DNA from: Opisthorchis felineus
Lineage: Eukaryota; Platyhelminthes; Trematoda; Opisthorchiida; Opisthorchiidae
Direction of reading: 5' to 3'
DNA length: 64,000 nucleotides
Assembly: GCA_004794785.1 (NCBI GenBank)
Contig: SJOL01005921.1
Location: 368,597 to 432,596 of the forward strand
In this document: positions 48,243 to 59,950 of the stretch, piece after piece
How positions within the stretch are numbered: the stretch's first letter is position 1
How the letters are laid out: each line of letters begins with the position of its first letter
Made by a program: the position numbers and the translations under genes
The notes under the pieces: generated by a model
Databases searched by the model: none
Told to the model about the DNA's origin: nothing
The model's input: only the letters and a program-made list of their open reading frames with translations

Positions 48243-50340
48243 AAAACGTGATATGATTGCCATACTTTATCCTTGGAGAACGTGCAACTTAACTGGTCAG
48301 ACCATGCACCAGTGATGCACTTGTGTGTGGGGATGGCATTCAAAACTATGCGAAAAACTGGTCGCTCTAAGGGCTGGGGAAGTAGACTTTTGGCACAATG
48401 GAATGGATATTCCAGTGAGTTGGCACAGGTGAGAGTATAGTTAGAATGTAGAAGGGTCGCCGTAGAGGAAGAGCAATACATCAGAGTGGGCCCTCACCAA
48501 CCATGAAGATTACATTGATTGTAACTATTTTGAGGTTGTAAGACTGCTGCATCATTTCCTTTCGTAAGTGATTCCGTCAAAATTCCATTAATTCCCCATA
48601 CTTTATTAAGACCCGCCTAGGGAATTAAAGTTTCAAATATCGACTTATTTCGATGTACGTCACATCTCATAGCACCAGTTCACTTTTCAAAGGTTGACTT
48701 GTCTGTTACACTGACAGCGTACAACTCGTTTGCGAGTAAGGCCGAATATTTCACGGAATTTATAGATTCTCTTCACTCAGTTCAACCTGTCTCCGAATAG
48801 AACGCCAAGAACGGTCGAGACGGAGCTGTCAAAATTTAATCTTGTCCCCAATTCCACCATAACTGTTAGTTGACCGCATGCACGGCCCGACTGAGGTTTT
48901 CACCAGATGGGCTCGGAACTTCGGGTAAACGAATATCCGTCAACAAGTGGTCGACACATACGCATGGGATGAAGAGCTCCCATGCGAATCTCCACCCAAT
49001 TTCGCGCGGCCGTGACCTACTAGCTGCTTTCGACTCGGTAAGCGATCACGAATGCCGTCTGCGTGCACAAGTTAACACAGATGCGAGAGTTGGACCTGTT
49101 TGTGAGTTTTCTAATCGAACCTCTCGAAGCTAAGTGGGTATCTAACTATAGTTGGGTGCAGTTAATTGTGCTTGCCTGCCTTTTGGTCGTTCGGATGGAC
49201 AGGATGACAGACAAGCGAGACGTTATTTGGTGTGTCAGCGAAATATCACTCAACCAACTCCAAAGCACATCCCGTTTCCTAACCTCACTCCGGCAATCCA
49301 CTTAATAGAGGTTGTTTTCTCTGCTACTGTGATGAGTGCGCTTGAGGGAGGGTGAGTCGCTTTTGTACTGGATGCGTTCAGCCAGGCATCGACGCGACCG
49401 CCATCAGAAGGAGAAATCAATGGACACCGTGTAAATGAAATCTGGAATTGCACGAATTTATGGTTTGATGTGTGTCTGATTTCACTCTGCTTCTTGTAAT
49501 GTGGCCAAGTAAGTATAAACAGATTACTGGAATTCCTCACAAGCTGATTCCAGTTGCAATCCTCACTCGACAGAAGGATTGCTTTCGGTCAGAATTTTTA
49601 TTACTGGATCCCATTTAGGGACAGCTCCCCACAAGACAGAATGTTAGAGATAAAGGTACCTCTGTAAACAGTAATAAAAGTGAGTAATTTGGGTTTCCCA
49701 CATTGCCTAAACACGGCCAATAGCTACTAAATGGATATAGCAACCGCATTGTGGAGCTGTTTAGACAGACGTGAAAATAAACCCATAAAAGGCTATGGGT
49801 TTCATTCAACAACGAACATTGAACGATTCCACTTTACCGGACAGCGCCAACACAGTACCAATCGACAATAGGTTTCACCCGAAGCTGAGATGCGTTATCA
49901 TTGGAGAAACATTGGTCAAGTCACAGGAATATTCTGCTTCATATCATTTGGATCCCAGTACCATGGTAAAAACAGAAGCTGCACAGTTCTCCCGTTTGAG
50001 GTAACTCAACCCGTACAATGGGGAGAAGAGAAAAAGTGGGGCAGTGAATAACGATGGTACTTTATCGCCATTTACAAGGTAATGACCATAGAGGTGAAAT
50101 GCCCTCTGGTGTATCGTGCGTTGTACTTTCGCAAAAACCCACCAGTCAAGTTAACTGATAAAGGCTGTTGGTCAGGTAACAAATCAACAGAGGTGATGAG
50201 CTGCTTATTGTGGTTGTCCTATAAAAGGATATTTTTGTTTACTAAAATCGGTTTTGCCCAGCTGTCCGTTTGAGTACACGTATTATCACTTGGGTAACTT
50301 ATTCGCGCTCACGTTGGAGAAAACGATGTTCCACAAATAA
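48243..50340. other. No recognised feature
   Basis: ORFs at 48870-49540 overlap on both strands in an unusually open stretch, but no motif is visible. Confidence 0.45.
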
Positions 50341-50342
50341 AC

Positions 50343-50390
50343 AGGAACACTCATGAACTCATGAACACTCATACATGAACACTCACATTG
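50343..50390. repeat. Short tandem repeat, ATGAACACTC units
   Basis: GAACACTCAT is repeated about four times with small spacers over some 48 bases. Confidence 0.8.
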
Positions 50391-51680
50391 CACACTTCAT
50401 CAACCCCTGGATGAGTGTAGCTTCCAGCCTGAGTCACGCGAAAATATGACAACTAAGTCTTATTATTGAATCAACTCACCCCTGAAAGGAAAGCAGTACT
50501 ACTCGGCTATTTGTGATTACGTACGCAAGAAGAAAACTTCACGGGGAAACAAAAGAAGATATCGACCAGGCTCGCTTATATTGAACCGAGCAGTAATGCC
50601 CGGATGATTTATCCATCAGTGACACACTGGTGCTGTGACGCAACACACTTTCTCAGTGTTTTGACACCGTTACTTGGATGAGACACACGACTCTTGGAGG
50701 GCGTAATATTTTGAGTAGTTCGGGTAGTTGAAGGTTACTCATAAAGAAACTTGTCTATTGATCTTTTGAACTTTTGTGTTCAGTGTGTTTATTGTATGAT
50801 ACAGTGTATCCGACAATCACGGGGTTTTTCACCTTCCTCTGATATTTCGGCTACATTTTTACCAAGACGGACTCGGTTTTCGCACCCAAGCATGGGAGAC
50901 ACAAATTCGCACGCTTGAATGGACTTTAATTTGGCATACCCGAAACAGAGTGCAAAATGAGGGTAGCAAAAATCAGCCATCGACGGAACCAGCAAGGCAC
51001 TCTCATAATGCTATCTGTTTCTTTTCATAATTCCAATGCAACGTTTACTTTCAAAATACATTAACAGGCTATCAGTGACGTAGGAGAATGAAAAACCTTG
51101 GAAATTCCACTTAAGTTTGCCAAACTGAGACTTTGTACAGTTGAAGAGACATGTTTGTAGCATCATGTCTGCGTTTGTTGGCAACTATTTGCTTAAAATG
51201 CAATACATGAACTATCGCCACGCTAAGTTCAATGATGAATGTTTGAAAGCCAGCCTCATTGTTGAAATTTCTAACTTGATTCACTAATTTATTCAGATGG
51301 TAGGACCTCTCGTTATCACATCGCATTCACTGTGCTAATTTACGATATTGTTCCTCTGGGGGATAATTGACCAGTACACAAATTACGAAGTCAAACTGGG
51401 GGTCCAACCCATTTACGCTGCATTTTTTGCGGAACAGAACCACCTACACCCAAGGAGACCCGCGTAAGGCTGAAATAAAAAATATTCTGGGCCTTTTGAA
51501 TGGATCTGCTTAATAATCCTATAGCTTACTAAGTCCTGTCACTGTAGAACACAAGCCTCATTAGTCATCCCGGGATGTTCTTCAGACGTTAAGATCCCAA
51601 CTTCTGCGAAACCATCGCACTATACCGGAGTAGTGCATCAGCTATCCACTTGATTGTGTACTACACTGGTCGGGTTGAAG
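50391..51680. other. No recognised feature
   Basis: Short ORFs only, no motif. Confidence 0.5.
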
Positions 51681-51768
51681 GAGCGGAAGAGGTTAGCGAA
51701 ATACACTCATTTGCAAACAAATTTGGTTTTGCGAGAGACTCACCTGGAACAGAAGAGCAGAAGAGGTT
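51681..51768 (+). mobile_element. 60-bp hammerhead-family mini-insertion, copy F, with 14-bp flanking repeats
   Basis: Bases 51695-51754 are the inner left arm alone, from AGCGAAATACACTCATTTGC to CACCTGGAAC and AGAA. They sit between GAGCGGAAGAGGTT (51681-51694) and GAGCAGAAGAGGTT (51755-51768), identical at 13 of 14 positions, which looks like a target-site duplication. The left end coincides with the right end of copy C (reverse complement of AGCGAA). Confidence 0.75.
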
Positions 51769-52139
51769 TTCAGAAATACTGGTGTATACATAGAAGATGG
51801 TTCGCATTCCGGTTCTCCTGTAAGCCGCTTTTACCATTACGTTCTAACATATCAGCGACTTCAACTAACTGGTTACTGTGGGCTCCTAGTTATCTACCTA
51901 CGCCGTCTCAGGAGTAGCAACAGACAGTAGTGGCAGCCAGACCAGTTTTTTCTTGTATCACGCAAGGCAACCGTATGGCCCAACTTTTTTCGAAAAATGT
52001 TACATCCGGCTCAGCAGACAGTTTATCGAGGACTCAGAGAACAAGACACAAAATTACTTCACGTTGACGAGCCAAAACATCAAGTTCTACTGCATGCTGT
52101 GTGAAATGCACTTTACTGAGGTTGTCCCACTTAGTGCTG

Positions 52140-52365
52140 CTATCTCCATAGCCAGGGCGGTCCGGTTCTTCTCTGAAGTAATAAATCGTTCAGCTGTAAC
52201 AGCCTTTCGGTGCCTAACTGCCATGCCACCAGAAGGAGGAGGGCTGGGATACTGTCAGTTCGCCCAACCCCAGACAGGGGAAGTCGAGAGGCAGAGGTCG
52301 GGTTCGAACCACGGACCTTCCGTTCAGTAAACTCGCGCTCTAACCACTTAACCATCTTGCCCGTT
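52140..52365 (-). repeat. tRNA-derived SINE (family 2 head, family 1 body)
   Basis: On the minus strand the A box TGGTTAAGTGG (52354-52344) and B box GGTTCGAACCC (52310-52300) are clear, with a tRNA-like stretch GGCAAGATGG to GACCTCTGCC. A body follows with CCTGTCTGGGG, CAGTATCCCAGCCCTC and GCATGGCAG (52226-52218), shared with the SINE at 23560-23785. The minus-strand ORF through it is only the SINE in translation. Its A and B boxes are the best preserved in the window, so it may be the youngest SINE. Confidence 0.8.
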
Positions 52366-55300
52366 AAGAGTAAGGTATTTATCCAAGTACTTTGAAAACT
52401 GTATGTACGATCCAACTTTCTGCCACGAAACCAAACATATAAAGCGCGGAAATTTTGCACATATAGAAATCCGTGGATTGTGACATCCGTATTGAAGAGT
52501 GAAGGACATTTATGCGAAGAACAAAGTCTGCTCAACATTCAAACATGATCCACTGCTCACCCGGTTCACTGCAATTTTTGCTAGTCTGTGGTAAGATTAA
52601 TATTGAGGGTAGTGTACATAAACGGGGAAAATGGCTCTTTCTGTCCTCATGATTGTTAGGCAGCCTGTTGTGAACCTATTCTTGTTTTTGGAATAACGCT
52701 TTCATTTTCACCGTTGAATTTACTGCACCGCATTTGTTGTCCCTTCCTGAGATTCTGTGAAAAACCACCGATGGACCTTGGCCGACACAGCCAAAATCGC
52801 AGAAAATGTAGACACAGCGTCCCATTTCTACACTTTTCCGGGTACAGCTATTCTGATACCAGCGGCACCCTTAATAAGAGTGCAAAACAAGTTACCATAC
52901 ATTATTCAATAAAGTGTACATTACGTCTTGCAAGCTGCGCTCCCGCGCAACCTCTCCTGGTTTGGCATCAAATCAGTTTGAGCTTGCAGTAAAACGCACA
53001 CAAAAATACCTTGTGTAATCTTATGCATTTTAGTGTGTCCATAAAGTGGTTATTCCTTGTGAAGTACGCGGTATCACACACACGAAGTGTTCCAGCACGT
53101 CTACAGACACAAACTAACAAGCTAACACGGCTGTGTCTAATGCAGGCGCGTAGCCGTCCGTCTGTACGCCAGATTTAGCTGGATCCCTAGGTTGGTGGCG
53201 GTTGACATAAAAAAAGACGGGTGCGACAACACAAGCAACGATCACTAGACATTTGAAAAACCTCTCGATGGAAAGCCCAACAATATACAATATAATAAAA
53301 TAGATGTCGGCACATAGCAGCACCGTACCATGTACTAGCCTAAATAAGACTGGCGCCCCAGACAGTCCGTCCATGGGAGTTGCATGGTTCACAATACCCA
53401 TGTCCAAAATCTCACGAGTACATGTTCAAACTTCGTGTTTTGTCGATTAAAAACCCAGCAGGATGAGGACGGCAAATGGCAAAACAAACAAAGACGTTGA
53501 TCGCTTCCAATAAAACTGGTGTATGTGTTCTGTGGTGTGATAACCGTACATTAGGAAACAACCAGAGGATATTGAAAGAGATGATGCGGCGCACGAAGAC
53601 ACGGGACAGATACATGGAGGATGAGGGTTACGGCCGAGAAAAGTGGCGGTACACGAATGGTTTGCAAACTTCCGAACCGACACTGAATAAAAAACGGCGA
53701 TTGATATGTAAATCGTGCAACCATGACCACGTAACTATGTAAGCAGGTGGACTGCTTTCGGAGGGCATCAAAGAATGCATAGCACAATGTGCGTGTGTGG
53801 GACAGAGAGAGAAGAAACGAAGGGGTATGTGCAATATCTGATGCATGTGTATAGTCCACATCAAAGGCGGTGGGCGAATGTAGGAGCCACTCGAACAGCT
53901 TATACATGTTATTAGTTAGAAAGCAAAACAACGTCTGTACAGGATAAGCACCGTATAGGTGTCAAAAACGTTGACTGAGTTTATTGATGAAACGAGCGAC
54001 TATAACGCATGCCTCCAATGAAGTAGTCGATGCCTACAAAAGGTAGAGTGGGAAGTGTATCCGAATAGCAAGGCATAAATGAAGCCTCAATTTGATTTTG
54101 TATCCATCTGAAGAGTTATCGCTTTGTAAGCACACCGTGCGTCTCGAAATACGACGATCCGATTCAAAATGTCTCGTTATTCGTACAGTCCTCCGTGTTG
54201 TGGTTGTCGAATACGCCACATATATCGCAGTACATTCGCTCAGTTAGTTCGATTTTCTGGAGGGACACGCGTTTCTTCGGGTGCAAAGTGCCATTTTCGA
54301 CGACTCGGGGACAGTTCTCAGTTTCGTGACTATCAAACACGAGACAGTTATCACACCAAGGACGGGGTGGCCTTGGCGCCGGAGCAGCGGCGGGAGTTTT
54401 CCTGAAAAGACGAAAAAGTAGAACTCACTAAACGAAATAAGACAATAAGACACATACGAGTAATGTTCACAGGAATATATAAGAAAACTGGACCATTGAA
54501 AACTGAAAGGTTACATAATGGGACCGCGTTAGTGTGAATAAATGTGTGGAATTGGACGCACTGTGTAGCCTGAAGACTTATCGGTGTTCAAACCACACGA
54601 TAAATTAAACTTCCCGAGAATTTAGATGGAGTGATCAAACCCACTACTATGGACTTATTCTATAGAACTACCACACCTTTATAGTTTTATAAACTAGGCA
54701 TTTAGACTTTACGATATAAAATTAAAAACAAATAGGTATCGTCCCAAAAAATCATAGGGACCGGTGAATCAATGGTATACACGCCCGAATGAATTTGAAC
54801 CAGGTCTTGGTTGCACATCTGGCTCAACCTATTCATCAAAGGCATGCTTCGACCTCGCCAAGCCAGTCACCGCGTACCTTCAAGCCGCTGTCCTCAGGAC
54901 ATACAGTATACGATTCCAGTTATACTGGCACTCTTGCATACGGCTGCAACGAGTTTCCGCAAAAATGTTTGCGGATGCAACATTTTAATACCAGGCTAGT
55001 CAAGAGTTTATCCCGCTTTCGCAACAAAGACAAGATAAGCAGTGCTTCAGGGAGCAAGCCCATCCTTCTTCAGGATAGTCGTTGTAAGGTAACTAGTAAG
55101 CACTTCTAATTAGTGTTTGAGACATTTCGTTTGTTAAATTCTCCTCATTAGATGAAACTGTTTTTACTCCTCTAATTCACAATAGGCTGCCCATCTCTCG
55201 TTCTGAGTAATGAGCGAAGTGGCCAATGAAGAAATCACCATTATATCTCATATGTTAAACCGGCACCCTAAACTATCGGCAATATCTCCCAAAAATGGAC

Positions 55301-57098
55301 GATACCTTTGGAAAGGGACGGGATACAACAAAAATGGTTTAGCCGACCCTTTCAACCCAGATAACTGCGTACTGAAAAATTCGTACACGTCTGCCAAGTC
55401 CGACCCCCTAACTCGATTGTCTTGAGCACTTACGCGCCGTTGAAGAGCGCAGCTAGGCAGCACGAATTCACGGTAGCCTGCATTAGAGGATCTTAAAATA
55501 TGAAGGACCGGCTTCGATGTGTTCGAAATGCCGTTACTTAAAAGTATGAGTTGGTTAGCTTGGTAGAGCCTCAACAGCCGTTCATTGTAAAGGTATCTGA
55601 CTAGACGTTCCAGATCACCATGCGGGCGTATCGTGGACATCCACCTGCAGGCTAGTGTGAACATGCTAGTATGTACATTTCCTGATGAAAAAGGCAGGCC
55701 AAAGAATGAAACGGGGAAATAGATTTTTCGTTTGACGATATGCTCACTTGATTCCGTTTTAGGGTCTCAGGAGATTGTAGTGACTTCAACACTGACTAAT
55801 ATTCCGAGGGGATTCTAACCGGCAGACTACAGAGTACCTGGGGCTCTAGCCCGGAAACCCGGAGCAGCATAGCCCACAGCAGAGTACTACATAAAATTTT
55901 GCCACGTCATCCGTTTACCGTCTTTCCACACTTGAGCCCAGTAAACAATATGACAGATGCTATGCAAACATACATGAAATGAACCTTGATCAGCGCAATC
56001 GGAGCGGTTGAATACATATCTCCAGGGATCAGTTTGACAAATACGGTAACTTTCGGCGCGCCTCCAATGCGTAAACACGTGGCCATCGACGCGAAACAGT
56101 ATGTAAACAAAATCCGCCAAAACATTGGTAGTCTTCAGAACACATAAGGCGTGAATCAGCAGAGCTTCGCTACCGAGTAAAAGTACTCGACGCAGTGATG
56201 CTACCGATCGTCCCTTTCAATGAAAGTCGCCGTAATAATCGGATAAGATGGGACAGGACAGAAGCGGGCACTTTTTTCCAATGCATAAACAAGCCGCCCT
56301 ATAACCCACAAGCCAAATGTGGCTAGGTATGTTGCGCATCTGCGAGCCTATGAATAACAGAACAACGCACCAATGAGTTTTCCATGTTATACATCCTACC
56401 TGAACCAAAAAGTAGTCTATGGAGAGGCTAAGGAAAAAAGTGTAGATCGGTTATTCAGTTATTGGTCGTGTACACTGGTTCAACGCATCTCCTACCTGGT
56501 CGAAAACCTGCCTGGGACTCTCGGGATTGTGTCCCGCGTGACATCAGGCGTTGCACTATTATTGATCTCAGTACTGACGTTAGAGCTGGGGTAAAGTTCA
56601 CACCCTCATTGTTGAAGCTGACGCTTCTGGGTACGTTTTTTTAATAAAAGTACAGTGATCGACTGGTCAAGGAGGCTAGACCACATTCTCGTTCCCGAAC
56701 TGGTTTAAACACTTAAGTAACGGAAACATACAAAGATTCGTCATCGCCATCCAACAAAGCTGGCGGGAGCTCATCTCGCCATGCGGCCGATGGCATTCCA
56801 TTTCGAAAACAGAGGAAGGGTAGCCTGGAAGTAGCTTTACTGTTATCACGTCCCTGTTGCAGGGGACAGTAAGACACCTCGTGAGACGATTTACCGCAGT
56901 ACAGGGACTCGCTACCTTCCTCCGGTTCAGTCCTTCCGTATCTTCTTGGCACGGTTGGACCATCAGCAACCACGTTTCAGCCAATATAACCGGCACTTAA
57001 ACCCGATTATCATCAGAAGGAAACAGCAAGATAATATTATGGGTGACTTGTGCACGGCGCAAGTAGTATAAATTGGCAAGCCAGATTGGAAGAATCAC
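52366..57098. other. 3' flank of the CLIP-like gene; no other gene recognised
   Basis: ORFs up to 138 codons (55248-55664, minus) have no motif. An ORF at 53114-53407 (minus) is rich in hydrophobic residues but has no start or splice context. The 3' UTR of the CLIP-like gene should occupy the bases left of 57099. I could not place its poly-A site. Confidence 0.45.
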
Positions 57099-57268
57099 CT
57101 ACGCCTGGGGAGTGTCCAAAACAAGTAACATGGAGCGCACACGTTCTTCCAGTTCTGCATTTTTCTTATGCAGATCGACAATGATTGAATTGAGAAAGGA
57201 CACCTGCGATTCAGCACTTGTCTTCTCCCCAATAAGTCGTGCCAGTTCGTCGTTGGGAACAGAAGCCT
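57099..57268 (-). CDS. CLIP-170-like microtubule plus-end protein, terminal coding exon
   Basis: The exon begins after a good acceptor (TTTTGTCTTTCAG, AG at 57270-57269) and ends at TAG (57101-57099). It codes for the end of a split Glu codon plus 55 residues. The segment DELARLIGEKTSAES then QVSFLNSIIVDLHKKNAELE matches the conserved last coiled-coil motif of CLIP-170/restin family proteins (FLNS-I/V-IVDL-x-KN). These proteins bind growing microtubule plus ends through N-terminal CAP-Gly domains, and this coiled coil holds the dimer. After the motif only about 25 residues follow (VRSMLLVLDTPQA at the end). The C-terminal zinc knuckles of vertebrate and insect CLIPs are absent. The exon joins in phase with 61154-61271. 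The recognition is from memory of the motif, not a search. Confidence 0.8.
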
Positions 57269-57661
57269 CTGAAAGACAAAATGAAATATGAGATGGTGTG
57301 CTGCCCGACATCTTCCAGTATGTGTCAATTGCGTCCAAGCAGTTTGTTCGCAAATTTTAAGGGACGCACATATGAACATAATTAATTACGATACCGGGGT
57401 TTGGCTACATAGCCAACATACACAGGCAATGGTAGTCGAATTCGAATGTGACCTAACTCTCAGGTCGACAATGGATATCATACCCGTGAAACGGCTCAAA
57501 AGTAGGATCATTAAGCATATAAAGACCCCACAGTCAGGCTCAACTGGAGACCTGATTGTTACTGCATTTCACCAAAATGAAAGAACAGGTTCAAGTAACG
57601 ATTACTCGCTTGATTCAAGAGAGGTAAGTGTAGTGGTCCCCCTCCCCCGGAAAGATTATTT

Positions 57662-57672
57662 GGGGGGGGGGG
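57662..57672. repeat. Poly-G run (11 G)
   Basis: Eleven G in a row, 20 bases after a CCCCCTCCCCC tract on the same strand. On the minus strand this is a C-run in the CLIP intron. Confidence 0.9.
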
Positions 57673-58029
57673 AAGTTGACCAAAAGTAGCCTTTTCTGAG
57701 TGGGGATCTCTCTTGAGGGGAACCAATGAAAGGCAAATTGAGTAGTGTTTTAGAGAAAATAATTTTGTTACAGTTGACAGTATCGTTTGCTTCCAGAACG
57801 GAATGCGGTGTTTGACTATACGGCCTAGAAATTTTAACTCCTACGTTCATGCCGTCTTTCCTCAGCACAGTCACTTCAGTAAGTGCTGAGTCACCGGTTT
57901 CATCCAATCGGTCTCCTCTATTCTCGACCTCCGGTGCAAGCTAAACGACATGCCCAAAAAGATCACTCAGCTTACTAAACAATTATCACAGATAATGCTA
58001 GTCAAGCATTGTAAATAAATAAGGTATCG

Positions 58030-58108
58030 TTCTTATATGGTTAAGATGTACGACAGTGAAAAATCGGTGCTAAACACTGATGTCATGCTGTCGACGATGA
58101 TGAAGAAG
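58030..58108 (+). mobile_element. RTE retrotransposon 3' tail fragment
   Basis: TGTCATGCTGTCGACGATGA with its upstream TATGGTTAAGATGTACGAC matches the 3' UTR end of the LINE at 690-765. The GAT run has drifted to GATGATGAAGAAG. Only the extreme 3' end is present, as expected for 5'-truncated LINE copies. Confidence 0.65.
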
Positions 58109-58111
58109 AAC

Positions 58112-58275
58112 CCGTCAGTGATGACATTTACCGCTGCTTCCGGGAATTTACCATCGTAGCAGAAATCACCGTTATCCAATGCGTGCGAAATTTCGCGTCA
58201 ATCCGTTTCGTTGAACTGGGTCTCTGTGAAGCAGTGTGTGACTCTGCAAACGATTTCATGCCATGCCGATGACGG
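58112..58275 (+). repeat. Unassigned dispersed repeat K, copy 2
   Basis: Second copy of the repeat at 36594-36750. It begins four bases after the RTE tail. Confidence 0.7.
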
Positions 58276-59737
58276 TCAAGATGGGGTCAGATGTCGAAAA
58301 GTTCCTCTTTATTGTAAACCGCCAGGTAGATGTTGGTTAGATCGGCCACAGGTGAAAAGCTGAACTGGTCGGGATCCGGCTACAACTTTACCAGTCAACT
58401 TGGTTCGTACTTGGTTCTTACTGTATTTGCCGGTGAGGATCGATGAATAGTTAGATAAACAATTTAAGCGGATGTCCTATTGTTCGGACTTAGTCAACAG
58501 TTGGTTAGAGCCTTTTACATCGTGCGATTTCAAGAAACTTAGGGCATTTCCACTGGTTAGTTAGGTGTTGGCTTTAGACCTTTTCCCATGCATATAAAAA
58601 AACACGAGCAACTAGTAAAAACCCACTTCTGACGTGCGTTTTGAAAGTATCGTTTATATTCCAACAACGAAATCAGTACACTGCACATACCACTGCACGT
58701 TACTCATGCTATACTGTCGTAAATACTTGTGCATCTGCTACTGGCGGAACTTGATATACGATCCATCGGAAGTAGACGTCAGTGTTCCGGCTAAGAAAAT
58801 CACTCTTTGCGTTGCAACGGTAGGAAATTAGTTTACAAGTTTACGACGGCCGTGTTAGGGGATGGCAAGCCATACTAAGCTTGAAGGTTTGGCGAGCAAC
58901 TAGTTAGTCTGAAAACCGATTGCCTGCAGGTACATCTATGAAATCTTAGTCACGTATCTGCTGTTGCTTATGAAGTGGCACACACCTTTGCTTATACTAA
59001 CAGGTGAGGAAAGCGGACAAACGATAACGGATTCTAAACAACGTAAATAACACCGAATTTATAATCAAAATATCTCGAGAAATGTGGATCCAGTTCGGGG
59101 TGTCAGATTGCAGTAGGTAGAAAAATGGCGGAGGTAGTGCATATAGAAAGTGTGGTTCCAGCTAGTTCCCTTCAACTTCCTGACCGAGGTACAAATGATT
59201 ACCGATGTTTAAGTTTGCTCTCAAACATGTCCAAGCTCTTTGATAGTATAGTTGTTTTTTGTTATTTCATATTACTTCTACCTTTGGCTGTGCTTGTCTT
59301 TCAGTTCAATTTACATTTTTCCAAAGTTAGGTACCGTGTTGTCTGGAAAACTAGGCACCGAATAAGCCAAATGTGCGGATATCTGAATAGCTATGGTGTA
59401 TGCAGACTGTGGACGTGCTTTATCCAAACACACACGAATAACGATCGGTCTCTAGTACACGGTGTGCTCCAGACTACGTTCCATGGTGAGATACAGTTCA
59501 CAGCTCCTGGTCAGAAGGTTCTTCAACTCCGAATAATTTTGATCCGGGAAGTCGAAACAAGTGAGCCTCACTGACTCGTTAAAGCAAGTTCGGGTTGCTG
59601 TGTTTATAGTGGCCTGACAGTTGCGGCTGACGAATAAGCAGAGAAGCGAGGCAAGACACTATCAGTCTATAAGAATCAAACCATTACTAAGAGGCAAAAA
59701 GGGCAGACTGACTGACACATTTTTACTGAACTGTTGG

Positions 59738-59950
59738 TAGTGTGAGGAGATTTGGAAACTCTCAATCGAGATTTTTGTCCTGTAAGTGAAGCCCATCCTT
59801 GCCGAAAAGCTGAGAAGTACAGTATGGCTGTTTCATTCTTATTGAGAATCACCGGGACGAGACTCTCACGAGACTCCCGGAAGTTTCAAGTCCGTGATCT
59901 CCTGGCTAGCAGTTTGAGCGTTTAACCGCTTGGCCACGAGCTGCTGATCA
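59738..59950 (-). repeat. tRNA-derived SINE (family 3), copy a
   Basis: On the minus strand the A box TGGCCAAGCGG (59936-59926) is perfect for the consensus, and the B box GGACTTGAAAC (59893-59883) is degenerate. A body follows, ending in CTCACACTACC, that matches copy b at 25130-25375. It lies in the CLIP intron in the same orientation as the gene. Confidence 0.7.

Noticed and set aside
53114..53407. Hydrophobic minus-strand ORF resembling a membrane protein
   Set aside because: Two hydrophobic stretches without family motifs, and no start context or exon borders.
55248..55664. 138-codon minus-strand ORF
   Set aside because: It overlaps an unrelated plus-strand ORF. No motif or exon border is seen. 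ORFs of this size are expected by chance in 64 kb.
56373..56644. Possible reverse transcriptase fragment (RVTSGV segment, plus strand)
   Set aside because: The SGVPQGSVLGPLLF motif of LINE RT should continue after SGV, but the following bases do not fit in any frame. The similarity is too short.
59125..59574. 149-codon plus-strand ORF with a hydrophobic segment inside the CLIP intron
   Set aside because: No family motif, no splice or promoter context, and it lies between an RTE tail and a SINE. One hydrophobic run is common by chance.
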